Made by a program: the position numbers and the translations under genes | Part shown: positions 35,251-47,955 of the stretch, one piece after another | How the letters are laid out: the number at the start of each line of letters is the position of its first letter | Numbering within the stretch: the stretch's first letter is position 1 | NCBI GenBank assembly: GCA_021234155.1 | Contig: JAJEKV010000061.1 | Span: 3,743,950 to 3,807,949 of the forward strand | Origin: Isoetes taiwanensis | Taxonomy: Eukaryota > Streptophyta > Lycopodiopsida > Isoetales > Isoetaceae | Reading direction: 5' to 3' | DNA length: 64,000 bases | The notes under the pieces: generated by a model | Seen by the model: only the letters and a program-made list of their open reading frames with translations | Database searches by the model: none | What the model was told of the DNA's origin: nothing

Positions 35251-38200
35251 CGGTTGCGGCTCGGTCTCAACTCCGCCCTGGGGCAGGAGGGGCCCTGTTC
35301 CCCTGCCACCGCCTATTCCTGGCCAACTCACGCCGAATCCCTGTTAGTTAATGTTAATCGAAATCAATTTCATGATTGTTCTGGTAATTGGTCGGGCGCT
35401 ATGGGTCACCCCGGCCTTATAGATGGGAACAACTCGCTATTGGGTCCACTACAATGGAAGCCTCTCGTAATGCCTTGTTGGAACAAGGCGCTGTAAGACC
35501 GGCATATGGACTCACGCATACCATCCGCCAGTCCCGGTTTCCACAGCACCGCAGTCCCGTTCCACTGACCCAGATTTCGCATCGGATCTCGGTGGGGTGA
35601 TGTCGATGTCTCGAGGGTCATATAGTCGCTGGTGCGTCGGCCTCCATCGCTTCTGGAGCGATGCCCCTGCGGGTCGCATCGCTTTCTAAGCTTTCTTAGC
35701 TTTAAGGAAGCGAGGTGCATCATTCAATATGTGCTTTAAAGCAGGTCCAGACTTCGGGCTGAAGCCAAGATTTGTGTTCCTTTGGCACCTTACATCAAAC
35801 CATTGGATACGCGTAAGGTTTCGTGTTCCGAAGTCCGCTGGGCGCTTATCCCAAAGTACCGCCAGCATTCTACACACGGGCCACCCTACTGGCTCTGCTG
35901 TTCTTAGCGTAGTATATTGCAGCCTTTGCCGCGTCATCTTTAAGCATTCGCGCGGCAAGCCCCCATTATTCAGCTAATCCAATCGCAAATGAGGCATGTG
36001 AGGGGCTGGCGTAATGTGGGTTCTGGCATGAACTCCGCCAAGCCAACTTCTGCGTAAAGTGGTATGGTCCTGAGTCGATCTCTTCATCCCTATTAGTTGT
36101 TCCCAACCTGGAAGTGCCTTCGACGACATGCGATATCCCGCCAGTAACTGACATAACCACCACACTAGATCCTCCCCCGGTTTTCCGTCGGCTAGCGTTC
36201 TTTCGGCGATGGGACTTCACCACCGTAGCGCCTCCACAAGTGGACACGCCCAAGCGATACCCAAGAGCAAGAGCAATTGGTTCACCATAGCTGCCAGGAC
36301 CCCACTGCCATCCTACGTCCGGCCAAAGCATCTCTTCAGGATGCATTATATCATTAGTCATGGATCTAACTGCTTGGTTGTTCTACCCCGATGCTACCGC
36401 GACAGCCCCAGTTGAGGCATGATTAACGCCAAACGCTTTATGCAACAGAGGTCATCATATAGATTTTATCATTAAACGTGCCTTATCCACATTCGAGTAG
36501 TGATGAAGCCTTCTGATGTGGAAAGTAGTAGGTCAGCTAATAAAGTGAGGGGTCTGCTATCGAAGTGGTGGCACGCACCCATTGGGGCAACGCTGGTGTT
36601 TCGTTCCGCCCTTGAATAAAGGACTAACGGTGTTGTCGCTCGATAGTGGGCAAAATCTCCTCATGCCCCGCTTTCCCAACATTGAAGATTATAGCTCGTA
36701 ACTCCGGCAAGTCTGGGTATCGCGTGGTCCCCGTGATGTCTGCTGTTCCATAAGGGAAGCATTGGCGGAACCCAGATCTCAAGGCAACGAGTTGAGACTA
36801 TCTCCCTTCATTGCCATGGGAAGCCCGACAATTCCAGGAGGTAACGCTTTTTATGGGCAATGCACCCCGGCTTCTTGTTGGCGGGCGTAGCTGACCCAGT
36901 GATGCAGCCAGTAGGCGCGGGTGGGCGTAGTGTAGAGCCTCGCAAATCGTATGGCGGCAGCGCAATCTTGAGCAGTGGCGTGGCGTATCGAGCAGCGGCG
37001 CTGGCATGGTCGGGTCAGTTGGAGGGTTAGCGATTCGTTACGTGGTGGCTTGTAATCTGCACTACCGAATTCACCCCGCAGCTCCCGCCTCCATGGCTTA
37101 ACTTTAACAACCGCGAAGCCCTTCGTTAGTCGGGGTCGTGTCCTGGTCAACATGTTGCTGCGCTCCTCTACCGCCTAACACCCCTCGGTAAGTATTAGGA
37201 TACCTGGCTCACCGCGATCTCGGGAATGCGGTCTTAATTCAGGCGGTTCCCCGCTGGGTCATGGCTGCCTCCTCGCCTAATAATGTGGTACGTAAACGTC
37301 ATTCGGTGGCAATCAACATTTGGAGTCGCTAATGAGGTCCTCCTGCCTCTTCGTCAAAACAATGCACACCACATTAGTTTCTCCCAGCCCTGAACTCGAT
37401 TATTAACATCCCACCGCACAAATGTGATATGTTTCTGCTTGCCCATGCAGGAGCATTGCGGCCTCACGCCAGCTGGGTATAAAGTGGTTTCTTTGGGGTA
37501 CTTTGCCCCCGCCTTAGCGCCCTCGCGCACTTTAAGGTGGAACCGCCGCGCGTGTATGGCCCTCCTTCCTCGGCTTCCGTGAGCAGTCCCCGGCCAAATT
37601 GCCGGATGCCCTCGTCAATCATCGCACAAAATCAGCACGGCTCATGAGCCTCGGGGATTAGAGCCTTGGTTTGTCCGGGGCGTGATGGTCGCTTCTCAGC
37701 CTCGTGACCTCCTACTTTGCCGGCTGTATGCTCTGCATTCTGCAAAGCTTTTAGGAGTCCAAAGATATATAGGGTTACTGCGTATGAGGCTACTCTCTTG
37801 TAATTCTCAAACCTGCCTGGTATGCTTCCTAATTGTAACCGGTTTCTTCAAAGCGACCAAACTCTTTTGTGATCAAGAACAGTGTTCTCCCTACCATTAA
37901 AGGGCGGAGATGGTTGTTACTGCCCTGCTCAACACCGCTTGCTTAAGTCCTGGTGGTCATAGGGGTTTCAAATGGCTAAGGGACATGCAAATCCATGCCC
38001 CATCACCCGCCATTTTAAGAAACCCGAATTTAATTTGGAATTTTACAATGCGAAAGTCCCGCTTTTTCACGACCCCTAAATTAAATGGGCAAGCACAAAA
38101 TACGTAGAGTAGAAGATCACCTTTTTTCCCTTTGGCACGTTCCTTCAATTCCTTTGCCTGCATGTCAATTTCAGCCTCCATGGCGTCGACCTCATGCCTG

Positions 38201-38400
38201 CAACTCCTACCATTCCCCGCCTTGCATGCCATTTTCCCATAGCTTTCAAATCCGCAATTGTGTTGCTAAACCCACTCGCAAAAATAAGCAAAAACTCGAA
38301 GGAGTAGTTGGGGAGAGAGCTTCATCTGGGTATTGGACGGAAAAGCTTCAAATCAAAAGGATTTGGGATTTGAAAATCATTGAAAACACTTGTGGGAGTT
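35251..38400. other. GC-rich block of unknown origin
   Basis: By eye about 50-55% GC, against about 40% around it. It has many CpG dinucleotides and no open frame above 131 codons. The longest minus-strand frames (35686-35958, 35406-35723, 35966-36361, 36851-37153) match nothing I know. I cannot show homology to organelle, rRNA or bacterial sequences. GC content falls again after about 37.7 kb. Confidence 0.4.
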
Positions 38401-41400
38401 GTCGAATTTAGTTTCGAGAAAGAGTGTTGGAGGTGAGAAAAAGAGTTGAAGGCAAAAGTCTTAGCCAATTATCAACAAAGCTGCACTCCCGCCTTTGTTT
38501 CTAATCATTACCAAAGACAAAGAGTTTATTAGTCATCCTACCCTAACATCCGCCCACTATATCCCAGCTAGAAAAGTGTGTTCATCATGGTATCATGACA
38601 ACATTGTTGGCGCAACCCTCCCTATACAGCATTACAATAAACTTCTATGGAGGCAAAATATCTTGGACAATGTCTATTCATTTCCCCTGGCTCATGCTTT
38701 TGTAATTTTATCACCAAGGAGCATCATGAACGCTTGAAAAAATCAATTAATTTTGAAGTGCTTCTATAACTGATCCCAAAAGATTGAATCATCCAATCGC
38801 TTATGATTTTCTTCTTAAATTTATACCTATTATGCAAAGTATGACTGCGGGCAATACAATGATAAAGATCCTTTGAGGAACATCCAGAACTAGATGTAAT
38901 TTTGAGATCAAACCATTTACTAAAATTTATGTGCAACGAAAGGGATCGATCCCTTAACAATGCAAAGGCAAATTAATTGAATGAAATACTTAATTCTTCT
39001 TGTATGTTATATGTTCCAATGATCCAGGCAAACAAGCCTTATTAGTTGAGTGAAATGTAAAGGAACAAGTATATACAAAGTACTGTTTTAATCCCCCCAA
39101 GTTTTTTTTGGTTAGTTCAAAAACCATGTTTGATTTTGCAAGTGAGCTATTCTTGTAAATAATATATAGCACAATCACAGGGGGATTTGATATGGATGCA
39201 TAAATCATCATTCCTGATACCATAGACCATACCTCTAACACAATTGAATGGGTTATTATTAAAAAAAAAAAAACAAATATAGATTCAATAGAAAAAATAA
39301 GTAATTAGCTCACTGATTGCATTGGTTAAAACATTCTTATTAAGATATATTGGATTATTTTGCTAGGGGTTCGAGTCTTCGCATTTCATATTCTAAAACC
39401 TTAGGTGAACCCAGAGATGATTTACCGTATTTCATATTACAAAACCTTAGGCGAACCTATATTCCATATTTCAAAATCATAAGCACCCGCAATCATAGAT
39501 CACTATAATTGAAATGAGAGTCGCCTAGAGGCCCTAACATACGATCTGGGCCATAAGATGGAGGGATCCAACGATCGAGGTTGCCTGGGGTGCATCTCGT
39601 TTAGAAACAACAATGCAAGTTGCCCTAGAAACAATATTTAATTGGCATGATTTTGAAGACATAATCCTATGGTTTATCTGGATTCTCCTTTTGTATTCAA
39701 ATTTTTATCGTCAATTGACGTCTAGGTGCCCTAAGTGCATTTTTTTTCTTCACTCTCTTTGTCGATTCTAACTTAGCTTTGTACAAGGTGGTCTTCCAAC
39801 ATGGCCAAAAAGATAGAGTGGACCAAATGCTCAAAGTTAAACGCAGCAATGGGAGAGCAAACAAACGACTATGCATTATATCAACGAGGAATGTCCATTT
39901 TAAAAGAATCCTATATATAAAATCTAATTTTAATAATCTTATAGTTTGGACATACTCACCCGTTACGTATCAAAACAATTTAAAAGGCAAAATGTTATTG
40001 TATCGTAATATTACAGAGAGTGTAAAATCTCTATTGTTGGAATTCCAAATATAAATCAAGGGACATCGATGTGTTTTCTTTTCTCTCATCGCCTCCCCTT
40101 GGTTTCCAGTTAAAGGCTCTGTGCCATAGTTGTGATGCAATTGTGACGTTCCAACAAAATATACGTCCAAAAATACTTTATATTATACCGCCACTTCACT
40201 CCATAAGGTATGCCACCTTGATGGCATAAAAGTTAGAAACCTGCAGGCGTTTAAATCCCCTAGGCGCACTGTTAAGTGGAATGTTTGTTCTTGGCGCCGC
40301 AAAATGCTCTGGCGGATTCTTCGCTTAGATTCCACCATTTTTTGGAAGAACTGTGACATCAATATATTAGTTAACAGGAATGCTTTACAGCAAGCGGAGA
40401 GAATAGAACGCTTCCGCAAGAGACAACTGGATATCGAAGACTCCACAACAAACTTGGCTGTAGTAAACCGTGAACTCTACTCACAGCCAAACCTGACCAT
40501 CACCATTTCCTCCACAACACCCAAGACCAAATGGCAATTCTCTCGCTTCTAATTAACCCTAACACGTTTTAAATAATTTGAAATTGAAGTCGAGGAACGG
40601 AGAGGGCTGTATCATTGGAATCCCCCAAATATCCATTACAACCCGCCAACCGGGTTTCCAAATCCAAATTTCACACCAAACTAAGTTACATATTGGGGAT
40701 GTGGTGCGCTTAAGATGCAACGATGGCATGGTTGAACGTCATAATAAACTCAATTGAACACGCAAATTTCCACCAACCCAGTAAAATTTTAAAGTGGAGG
40801 GTATTAAATCCGTATTAATGCTCCACAATCATAGCGCCAATACCAACAGCAGCGAGGAGGGTTCAATCTCATTTAAACTGGATCACAAGCAGACACTCCC
40901 CGGGATATAGCGTGCACCCACTCCGCCATGGCGTTCCTAACCCTACTGGTGGCAGAGTCTATAAATCATTCCGTAAACTGAGCCTATCGAGAACCCAGCG
41001 CCGCCAGACCACTTGCCGAGTAGCGGTGAGTGTCGCTGAATAGCCAACAACTGCGAATAAGACCGCGACAAACAAAGAGCGACAACATCCCAACGAACTT
41101 CTTCCAAAACTCAGACCCACTAATATCATCCTCGAGGGATCTAGGTATGGTGGTAGCGAAATTACCTTCAAATTTACTCGAAAGCTCCCCGCGATAACCC
41201 GCCGCATCGCCTTCGCAGCGAAAAGCTAGCGCCTGGAAAAAGAACCCTCACCAAACCTAGCTTCCACCACCCTCAAATAATCAATCCCTTCCAGGAGTGA
41301 CAAAGAGTCATTCCACGCTCCGGCCCTAAGGATGCATATCAAAGGGTACCGAAGGGCGTAGAAACCGCACGCGAGTGAAGAGGGTGATAAACCGAGGCAT

Positions 41401-41585
41401 AATCTAGCCGAAGAGCACACGCGACATTATCCCCGGAAGCCCCGCATCACCCCTGGTAGTATAATGTATGGAAAGGCTGAATTATACAATGTGCTGTCTG
41501 CGGTGGTGAACCCACATGCACAGATTTGCTTCCATTAATAATGGCTACAGACTCCGCAACAACAGATAAGCACAACACTTCATTT
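38401..41585. other. Unassigned region with repeat traces
   Basis: No gene recognised. At 39306-39385 an A-box-like TAGCTCACTG and a B-box-like GGTTCGAGTC suggest a tRNA-derived SINE remnant. At 40142 the sequence TGTGACGTTCC repeats the start of the LTR at 45768 and may be a related LTR fragment. GAAGAACTGTGACATC at 40346 resembles the bases just inside the LINE tail at 33486. On the minus strand 40959-41420 is open apart from one stop at 41226, but the product is unrecognised. Confidence 0.35.
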
Positions 41586-42731
41586 TAGTTAATTTAATAT
41601 CCCGACGCAAAAGTGACGAGTATTTTTCGACGAAAAATATGACGATTAACCGACGATAACTTTACCGACTTAATATTGTGGATCGATAAACCGAGTTAAC
41701 TCCGTGGATAATAACATCCCATCGTCTACTTCCACTTATAATCACTTTTATGAATTTGGAGAATTCCACCACACCCAGAATTTTACCATATTTTTAACGG
41801 GTCCCAAAATTCTGGATCTAAAATGCGGACGAAAATATACTCGGAAATGGTGAAAGCAAAACATTCCTGCTAAGTTAGTATGGGTGTATTCCCATACCGT
41901 AGTGGACCATAATTTGTGATCATTTGATCCGACTAAAATTCGACGAGCAATTTTCATTAACCCATCAAAAGTGTCATTCCTCATTGATAGTCCGAATAGG
42001 CATTTTCGAAGCTTTAGGTCGCAGATTACAGAAGTTCCACCAAATTTTATTTTGTATTTGCATTGGTTTCGTACATACCAAAGTGAATATGGATGTATGC
42101 ATTTAAGACATCTTAATGTAATCCATTCATATCGAATAGTTTAGACGAGGCGTAATTCGGTGTATTACGAAGTTGTATTGGTTTTGAAAAGAGAATGGGA
42201 ACCAGCCGAAGAAGGTTGATACATATTCATGAAAGCTAAACCATTTAAGGGGTAACCCAACATGATTTTGCAAAAGAAAGTGCGTTTGTGTCAAATGCAT
42301 GGTTTTGAACTCCAATTGGTTTCTTCCACGGTATAGAGGTTTGAACCACTTGGCCTTTAGTATTGTTTGTCGAAATGATCGGAAGTCCACATCAATGATA
42401 TCAGTAATAACCCCAACATATTCAATTTCTTCATCAATTGATTAGCATCTCTAATACTTGTTTGACTTTTTTTGGTTAAATGAAGCAATGATTCCGGAAT
42501 CAAAGTAATGCGAGCTTTGTCAATGCCATCAACTCGAAAATGTTGACCATATGCCCACATTGAATTAAGGAACCTAGCCTACAAATTCGATTAGAATATC
42601 AATAAGGGACATTTATGAACAAATGAAAGACGCATATTAGCAACAACATGTAGGAACTTACTGATTTATTACAACCAAATGCAATGTTGAAGTCATCTTA
42701 TTGAATTGTCTCTCCATTGTCTTCAGCTTCT

Positions 42732-43184
42732 CTAAGTTTTTTTTATCAACCACCAATTGGGCTGAGAATTAGGTAGAGGCATTAATTCTGGAGGGTATTT
42801 TATGGCTCTCCTAAGTCCTCGACGATTCCTTGTTGCATATGCTTTCCTATCGCTCTCCCTTTGTACCTTTTCAACTTTATATAATTCCATCCACTTGATA
42901 AGGCTATCAGTGTTGTTCATAACAAATTTATCGATACCTTCAAACATATCATCACTTAACCTCCATTGTTTACCCAAACCTTGCAAGACTTCACCATCTA
43001 ACCAATTGGGAGCCTCTTTCTTCCAAATCTTTGGTGTATTCGGATCTATTGAAGTAGTGGCATCTATCAAGAAAAACAGTGTCTCTTGAATGAGATGTCC
43101 CTCTGCCATACATCCCTCGGGCCTTGCCATTTGACGCACAAAGCCGTTTAATACCTTCATGTATCTCTCTAAAAAAACATCCAT
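42732..43184 (-). pseudogene. CACTA-associated domain (DUF4218-like)
   Basis: 150-codon frame with ERYMKVLNGFVRQMARPEGC followed by MAEGHLIQET, the hallmark of the domain following TNP2 in plant CACTA elements. Its upstream end is disturbed by a 114-bp tandem duplication (43161-43388) that duplicates the MDVFLERYM start. Confidence 0.78.
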
Positions 43185-43388
43185 CTAGTAGGATTTGATC
43201 CCACAAGCAGTATTTCTTGCGGCAAATGTACCAATAAATGTACCTAATTATTAGCACATTTGTTAAATTGTGAATGTATCTCTCTAAAAAAAACATCCAT
43301 CTAGTAGGATTTGGTCCCACAAGCAATATTTCTTGCAAAAATGTACCAATAAATGTACCTAATTATTAGCACATTTGTTAAATTGTGA
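43161..43388. repeat. 114-bp tandem duplication inside the CACTA remnant
   Basis: 43161-43274 and 43275-43388 both begin GTATCTCTCTAAAAAAA and differ at only a few positions, so the duplication is recent compared with decay of the element. Confidence 0.9.
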
Positions 43389-43699
43389 ATGACATGGAAT
43401 ATATTCAAAAACTACATACTTGAAGATCAAATAAACTAGTAGAAAATAGGTCTTCTAGTTGGCATAATATCTCTGCAATCTCTATTTCCATGGCAAGAAT
43501 ATTAGCTATGGCAATTTGCTTAGAAGAGACCCACCTGGGAGAAGCTAGCAAGTCTATAGATAACCTTTCGGATAGGTGGTGTAAGGCAATTCTCTAAGGC
43601 GCAAGGGAGATAGTGTTGTAATGAGAAGGAAACAAAATTAGGTGTTAAGAATATATATATCGTTAAAGCTTGAACGGATTAATAAAAGAAAACAAAGCA

Positions 43700-44218
43700 T
43701 TATCTATTTGGTCCATTTGAGCATGCTTCTCCATTTATTCTACTTACACACACATGTAAAAACTTGTGCCAATCATGCAACTTTAAGGTCGTGAGATCTC
43801 CATCTTTTGTAAATGCCCTTCTAAAGGAGGATGCATAGCCAGTTGGAGTGCACAAAGTCTTAATAGCGGTCCTTACTTGTTTGAGTTCATCTTTCTTCAC
43901 AACCCAAGGACCTTGGCGAAAACGAGGAGCTCTACCTCCTTCTTCAATTGGGCACAATTCACGTTTGATGCATTTGTCCTTCAAATCATTTCTAGCTTTC
44001 AAGGTCTCCCAATCTCCTGTAAGATGTCGCCAAAGTGAATGGCTAATATTTTTGAAAATGTGCATGGGGTCCAAGAGATGTGCACTCTTTAATTCAGCCC
44101 AATATTCCAACTTGTATAATATAGATAATCTCTTCATGCCAGGAGGAGCTTGAGAACTATTTAAGTCACGATCATTCCATGTTTGCAACCAATCACGTGG
44201 AGTTCTTCTCATGCGCAC
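43700..44218 (-). pseudogene. TNP2-like CACTA transposase, central part
   Basis: 172-codon open frame, the longest coding piece of the CACTA element. It contains AHLLDPMHIFKNI, ERELCPIEEGG-like linker residues, KTLCTPTGYASSFRRAFT and LKLHDWHKFLHV, all typical of TNP2 transposases, which cut and paste the element. It starts after an upstream exon-like piece near 44740-44880 and stops at a TAA near 43740 in an intron-like stretch. Confidence 0.82.
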
Positions 44219-44984
44219 ATCTGATATATCACCTTAACGAAGATGATGCCCTAATGGCAATTACTTTTGATGGCCAGCGTATATCATCTTTGACAAGTGC
44301 GGTGATTTTATGATGATAACTTCTCGCCACATGATGGACGTCCACGTTTTTCGCTAGTTTGCAAACCTGCAAAATATACTTTCAATCTCTAAATCATAGT
44401 GGAAAGCTTATTCAAAATATGTGATGAATGAATGATAGCATCGTACCCAGTGCAACACCCAATCCAGGATAGTCATGAATTGTGAAGCATAGGATCCCAT
44501 GGAACATGAAATTATGTGATTATCTAGAAATATCACACATATTTATTCCCCTCCATAAAGTCTCCAATTCCTCTACAAGCGGTTCAAGATACACATCCAT
44601 ATCCTTCACTTGATATTTGCCTAAAGAAATCTCATTGCATTCTCAAATTAGAAAATACAACATACACAAAAATATATTACAAGGCTACATAAAGATAAAT
44701 ACCTGGAACTATTAGTGTTAGCATTGAATGGCCTACCTTAGTTGCCGTGTGTTGTAATTTACGACAACAATGGGCCAAACACTATGAGTAGATGACATAG
44801 TGCCAAAAGGACATATTGCATCCATGCCCAAAGCTAGATGAACATTCCTTGGTTCATCCTTAAAATGCTTCCATCTATCTTCTACATGCTTCAAGGCCTC
44901 GCCGTCCGAACTTATAAGTCAAAGACAAGTTATGGCAATTGATATACGAGACTTATACATTATAGAGAAATATATAATAATACA

Positions 44985-45463
44985 TGAAAATCTTAGGATA
45001 TTTGTACATTTTAATAATATATGGAAGCAAACATATTCACCGTCGAGAATCCTTCATTGATTTGAAGAAGTTCTTCACATCCTTTCGAAGGCCGAAGGAA
45101 GCGTTAGCGAGGATGTTTCTCGGCCGACCCACAGCCGGGAGCTCGAGCCATTTGAGGTGGGGGGAGTGGAGGTGTTGTTGCTGCGACTACCATCATTGGT
45201 GCATCCCTCAAGTGGCCCCTGGCGAAGTCGAGGCTGTAGAGTACCACGGATCTCTTGAAGAGGATGATATATATGGTCCGTGTTACCGTGCAACTTGGCG
45301 TGTTGCTCGCAGCCTCCCAAAGGCCTGGACTTATCAGACCATAGATTTGGCCATATGGAAGCCAAGAGAACAAGTCAAAGTAGCAGATAAGGATGGCAGA
45401 AGTGTTAAGCTGTATAATGTCATGTCCCTAGCCATGCAAACTATTTACAAAGCCAATACGTAA
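44985..45463 (+). CDS. Open frame of 159 codons, unrecognised
   Basis: GC-rich in its centre (45090-45380), with a basic N-terminal half and RVARSLPKAWTYQTIDLAIW near the C terminus. No family recognised. Long overlapping frames also occur on the minus strand, so strand is uncertain. It may belong to the CACTA element. Confidence 0.2.
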
Positions 45464-45767
45464 ACATAATAAGTTAAGATGCTGCCATATTAAGCAGTGG
45501 TGGCAGAAATGCCATATGTTCAATGGTCAATTATACCCCCCAATGTAACTCTGATTCCCAAGGGGTACATTACTAGCTTAAATTAAGAAGTGTAATCCAA
45601 TGTCATTCAAATTGATTGCAAAGTATACAAACCAAGAGAACCAGTCAAAACAATGATATCTAAAGTATTTGTGGTAGACAATCAATATGTTCAATGGTCA
45701 AATACACTCTCAATGTAGCCTTGATTCTCAAGAAGCATAATACTAAACTTAATCAAGAATGTACTAT

Positions 45768-47411
45768 TGTGACGTTCCAGGAAAATATATGCTATAAATA
45801 CGTATATTTCTGGGCCCGTCACTATACAAGTCTACCTTCATAAGCCTTGTATACCTTAGGAAGTGGCATGGGTGCATATCTAAGTTAAGTATATAACTTA
45901 GATAACCTTAGGATAAGGCCCACTTTCCACATGGCCTTACCCTATTGGGCAATCGCCACATGGCCATGTTCCATTGGAGCCACGTGTCATCCCATGTGGA
46001 CCCTAACCTATATTAACCTAAACCCTAACCCTAGACCTCTTTTCCTGGCCCAACACCCTGGGAACCTTCTTCGCACTCGAAACTCCGTTTCGAGCGTCGT
46101 TTGCTATGGCATAGCCTAGTGCAGCAGCCCCCAGAGTGCGTGTACGATCTTGGAGCGAGCGCTACTTCGACCACTTCAAGGATCATGGAGACGCCAGGAA
46201 TAGGAGGGAGCTCTTCGAGAGCAGGTATTTGGAGTAGTGTTCCTAGTAGTTCATCTGGAAGTTAGCACTCCCATGAGTTAGTATTTCGTATCTAAAGTAG
46301 AGCCATCCTAGAACCCTTATTCAACATCTTGAACCCTAATCAAGGAACCCTAACTGTAAGTTAGATATGTATGATTAGGTTAGATGTTATTATGATGATT
46401 ATCATGATATGAAGTTGTGTGATGATGGTTGATCATGTTTGCTCCTCTTGTATTGGAAAGGGGGGTAGAGACCTAGTAGCCTTACTTAGTGATGCTCCTA
46501 GTTAGACCCTTTAGTTCCTATTATATTGCGGCCTGTGCATAGGAACCCACCGGACTACGGGGGCTATGATGTGACTCAGCACTACATAACGGAGCTAAAG
46601 GCAATATGGAGGGAGGGTCCCTGCTGAGCGTGGCTACTGGGGACCCCGTAGCGAGCTAGGCTTATGGCCGGTCACTTCGTGTGGGCCGGGCATGGGTCCG
46701 ACACCTCTTGGGGCAATGGTGTTGCCCTGCCTCTCAAGAGCTGCAGGTGATGGCCTGGCTCTTGTTTTGAGGGGGTTAAGTTGGGGACGAATCATGTGTC
46801 ACCATGATTCCCTAGCTGCCCGTGGAACCTCTAGATTCCGAGAAGGAGAGATGCAACCCTTCCTGCCTTGACGGACCGGGAGGATGCAACCCGAAGCAGT
46901 CTCGATGGGTGATGCCATGGGATTGCGTATCCAGAAGGCTAGAGTCATGCCATAGCCCGATGTAGCCCATCTGCAAGGTATGCACAGGAGGGGCGGATGG
47001 AGTGGTCAACCCTAGCCATTGTCTCAAGCCAGCCCCGCCATTGTTATGACTCAGTCAGCTCTATCTTGAGGTCTAACTGTCAGTCTACCTCCCCGTGAGT
47101 CCGAACCTTGGGTAGGAGCTCTCATGTTTTACGACATGTGTTTATCTCTATTGTATCTATGGACGTATGGATGTGCTACCCTTTGAGGTAGTTCGATGTA
47201 TTGTTATTGCTAGTTCTGACGTTGTTCATGCTTCCGCTATGATAGGAGCCCATAAGGGAAGGGCGCGCAAGACACCTTCGTGTGCCCTTTCCGCTCCAGG
47301 GATACCCTGGAGTGCGGGATAGATGGAGGGCCCGTGCGGTCGAAGGACCGGATGGGGGATTTCCTACGGAGTGTACAGCCGGGCGCCGTTTATTTTGTAG
47401 GGAGCGTCACA
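45768..47411 (+). repeat. LTR (1.64 kb) of a second retrotransposon family
   Basis: Starts TGTGACGTTCC and ends GGAGCGTCACA (TG...CA). It is followed at 47413-47425 by TAGTATAAGAGCG, an 11/13 match to the initiator tRNA-Met primer-binding site. The termini form an inverted repeat that extends into the flanks (TACTATTGTGACG / CGTCACAATAGTA). I see no direct 5-bp target duplication. A plant telomere-like stretch (CCTAAACCCTAACCCTAG) lies at 46018-46035. No internal coding region of the family is recognisable downstream, so this is a lone 5' LTR or truncated element. Confidence 0.7.
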
Positions 47412-47429
47412 ATAGTATAAGAGCGATGT

Positions 47430-47950
47430 TCTTGGTTGACCAAGAACTAGCACTGACCATATCTCTAGTAAGTAGTCTAACAGGCCTTATAGGGTGTGGA
47501 ATGAAAATTTCCACCATGGAACCTCGAAAATAGAAGAAAATTTTTCTCCTAGATAGTGGGTCCTAGGTAGTAGGCTAAGTTGTGAGATGGGGGAAAAATA
47601 ATGAGTCAAATTAACCTTCCAATAAAATTGGAGTGAAAATTATGCATCGGCATCAGATTTCACTCAAAATGGGTCGAAGAATCATCCCGATCCGAGACCC
47701 TGGTGAAAAATGGCGCAAATTTATAATTAGGACTTCAAACCATTAGAGAAATTCGAATTTCATAGTATAATACAGTATTAACTATATACAAATAAATATG
47801 TATACTGGGATAATTAATAAGGGGGGCTAATTAATAGGGTTATTAATGTAAGATAATATTCCTAGAGCATCTTTCCTTTTTAAATATCTTCTTCCCACCC
47901 ATTTCTCCCTAACCTTGCCTAAACTTAACTTAATCAGTTTTCCTGACCGT
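47430..47950. other. Spacer upstream of the H3-variant gene
   Basis: AT-rich. Begins with a perfect palindrome TTCTTGGT-TG-ACCAAGAA (47430-47447). No promoter element stands out before the ATG at 47956. Confidence 0.4.
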
Positions 47951-47955
47951 AAGAT

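Larger units (their letters stand above)
41590..44900 (-). mobile_element. CACTA (En/Spm) DNA transposon remnant
   Basis: The minus-strand pieces follow the order of plant CACTA TNP2-like transposases. At 44740-44880 there is a FKDEPRNVHLALGMDAICPF then GTMSSTHSVWPIVVVNYN string. At 44460-44620 come VKDMDVYLEPLVEELETLW and a TIHDYPGLG-type end. At 43700-44218 lie SILYKLEYW, LDPMHIFKN and TPTGYASSFRRAF, then LKLHDWHKFLHV. Associated DUF4218/DUF4216-like domains follow at 42732-43184 and 42127-42560. Terminal CACTA repeats were not found. The run 41590-41710, rich in CGACGA motifs, may be subterminal. Frames are broken, so it is inactive. Confidence 0.8.

Noticed and set aside
35406-36361. Organelle-derived genes in the GC-rich block
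   Set aside because: Translations in all frames gave no recognisable mitochondrial or plastid protein, and I could not match rRNA by eye. Left as unknown.
39306-39385. tRNA gene suggested by GGTTCGAGTC
   Set aside because: The acceptor stem does not pair and the spacing between boxes is irregular. At most a SINE remnant.
40959-41420. A 153-codon minus-strand protein with one readthrough stop
   Set aside because: No motif or homology recognised, and the in-frame stop at 41226 is unexplained. Noted only under the regional entry.
46010-46040. Interstitial telomere repeat
   Set aside because: Only about two and a half imperfect CCCTAAA units inside an LTR; a telo-box or chance is enough to explain it.
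45762-47417. A DNA transposon with 13-bp terminal inverted repeats
   Set aside because: TG...CA ends plus a primer-binding-site-like sequence directly after 47411 fit an LTR better; the inverted repeat into the flanks may be coincidental.
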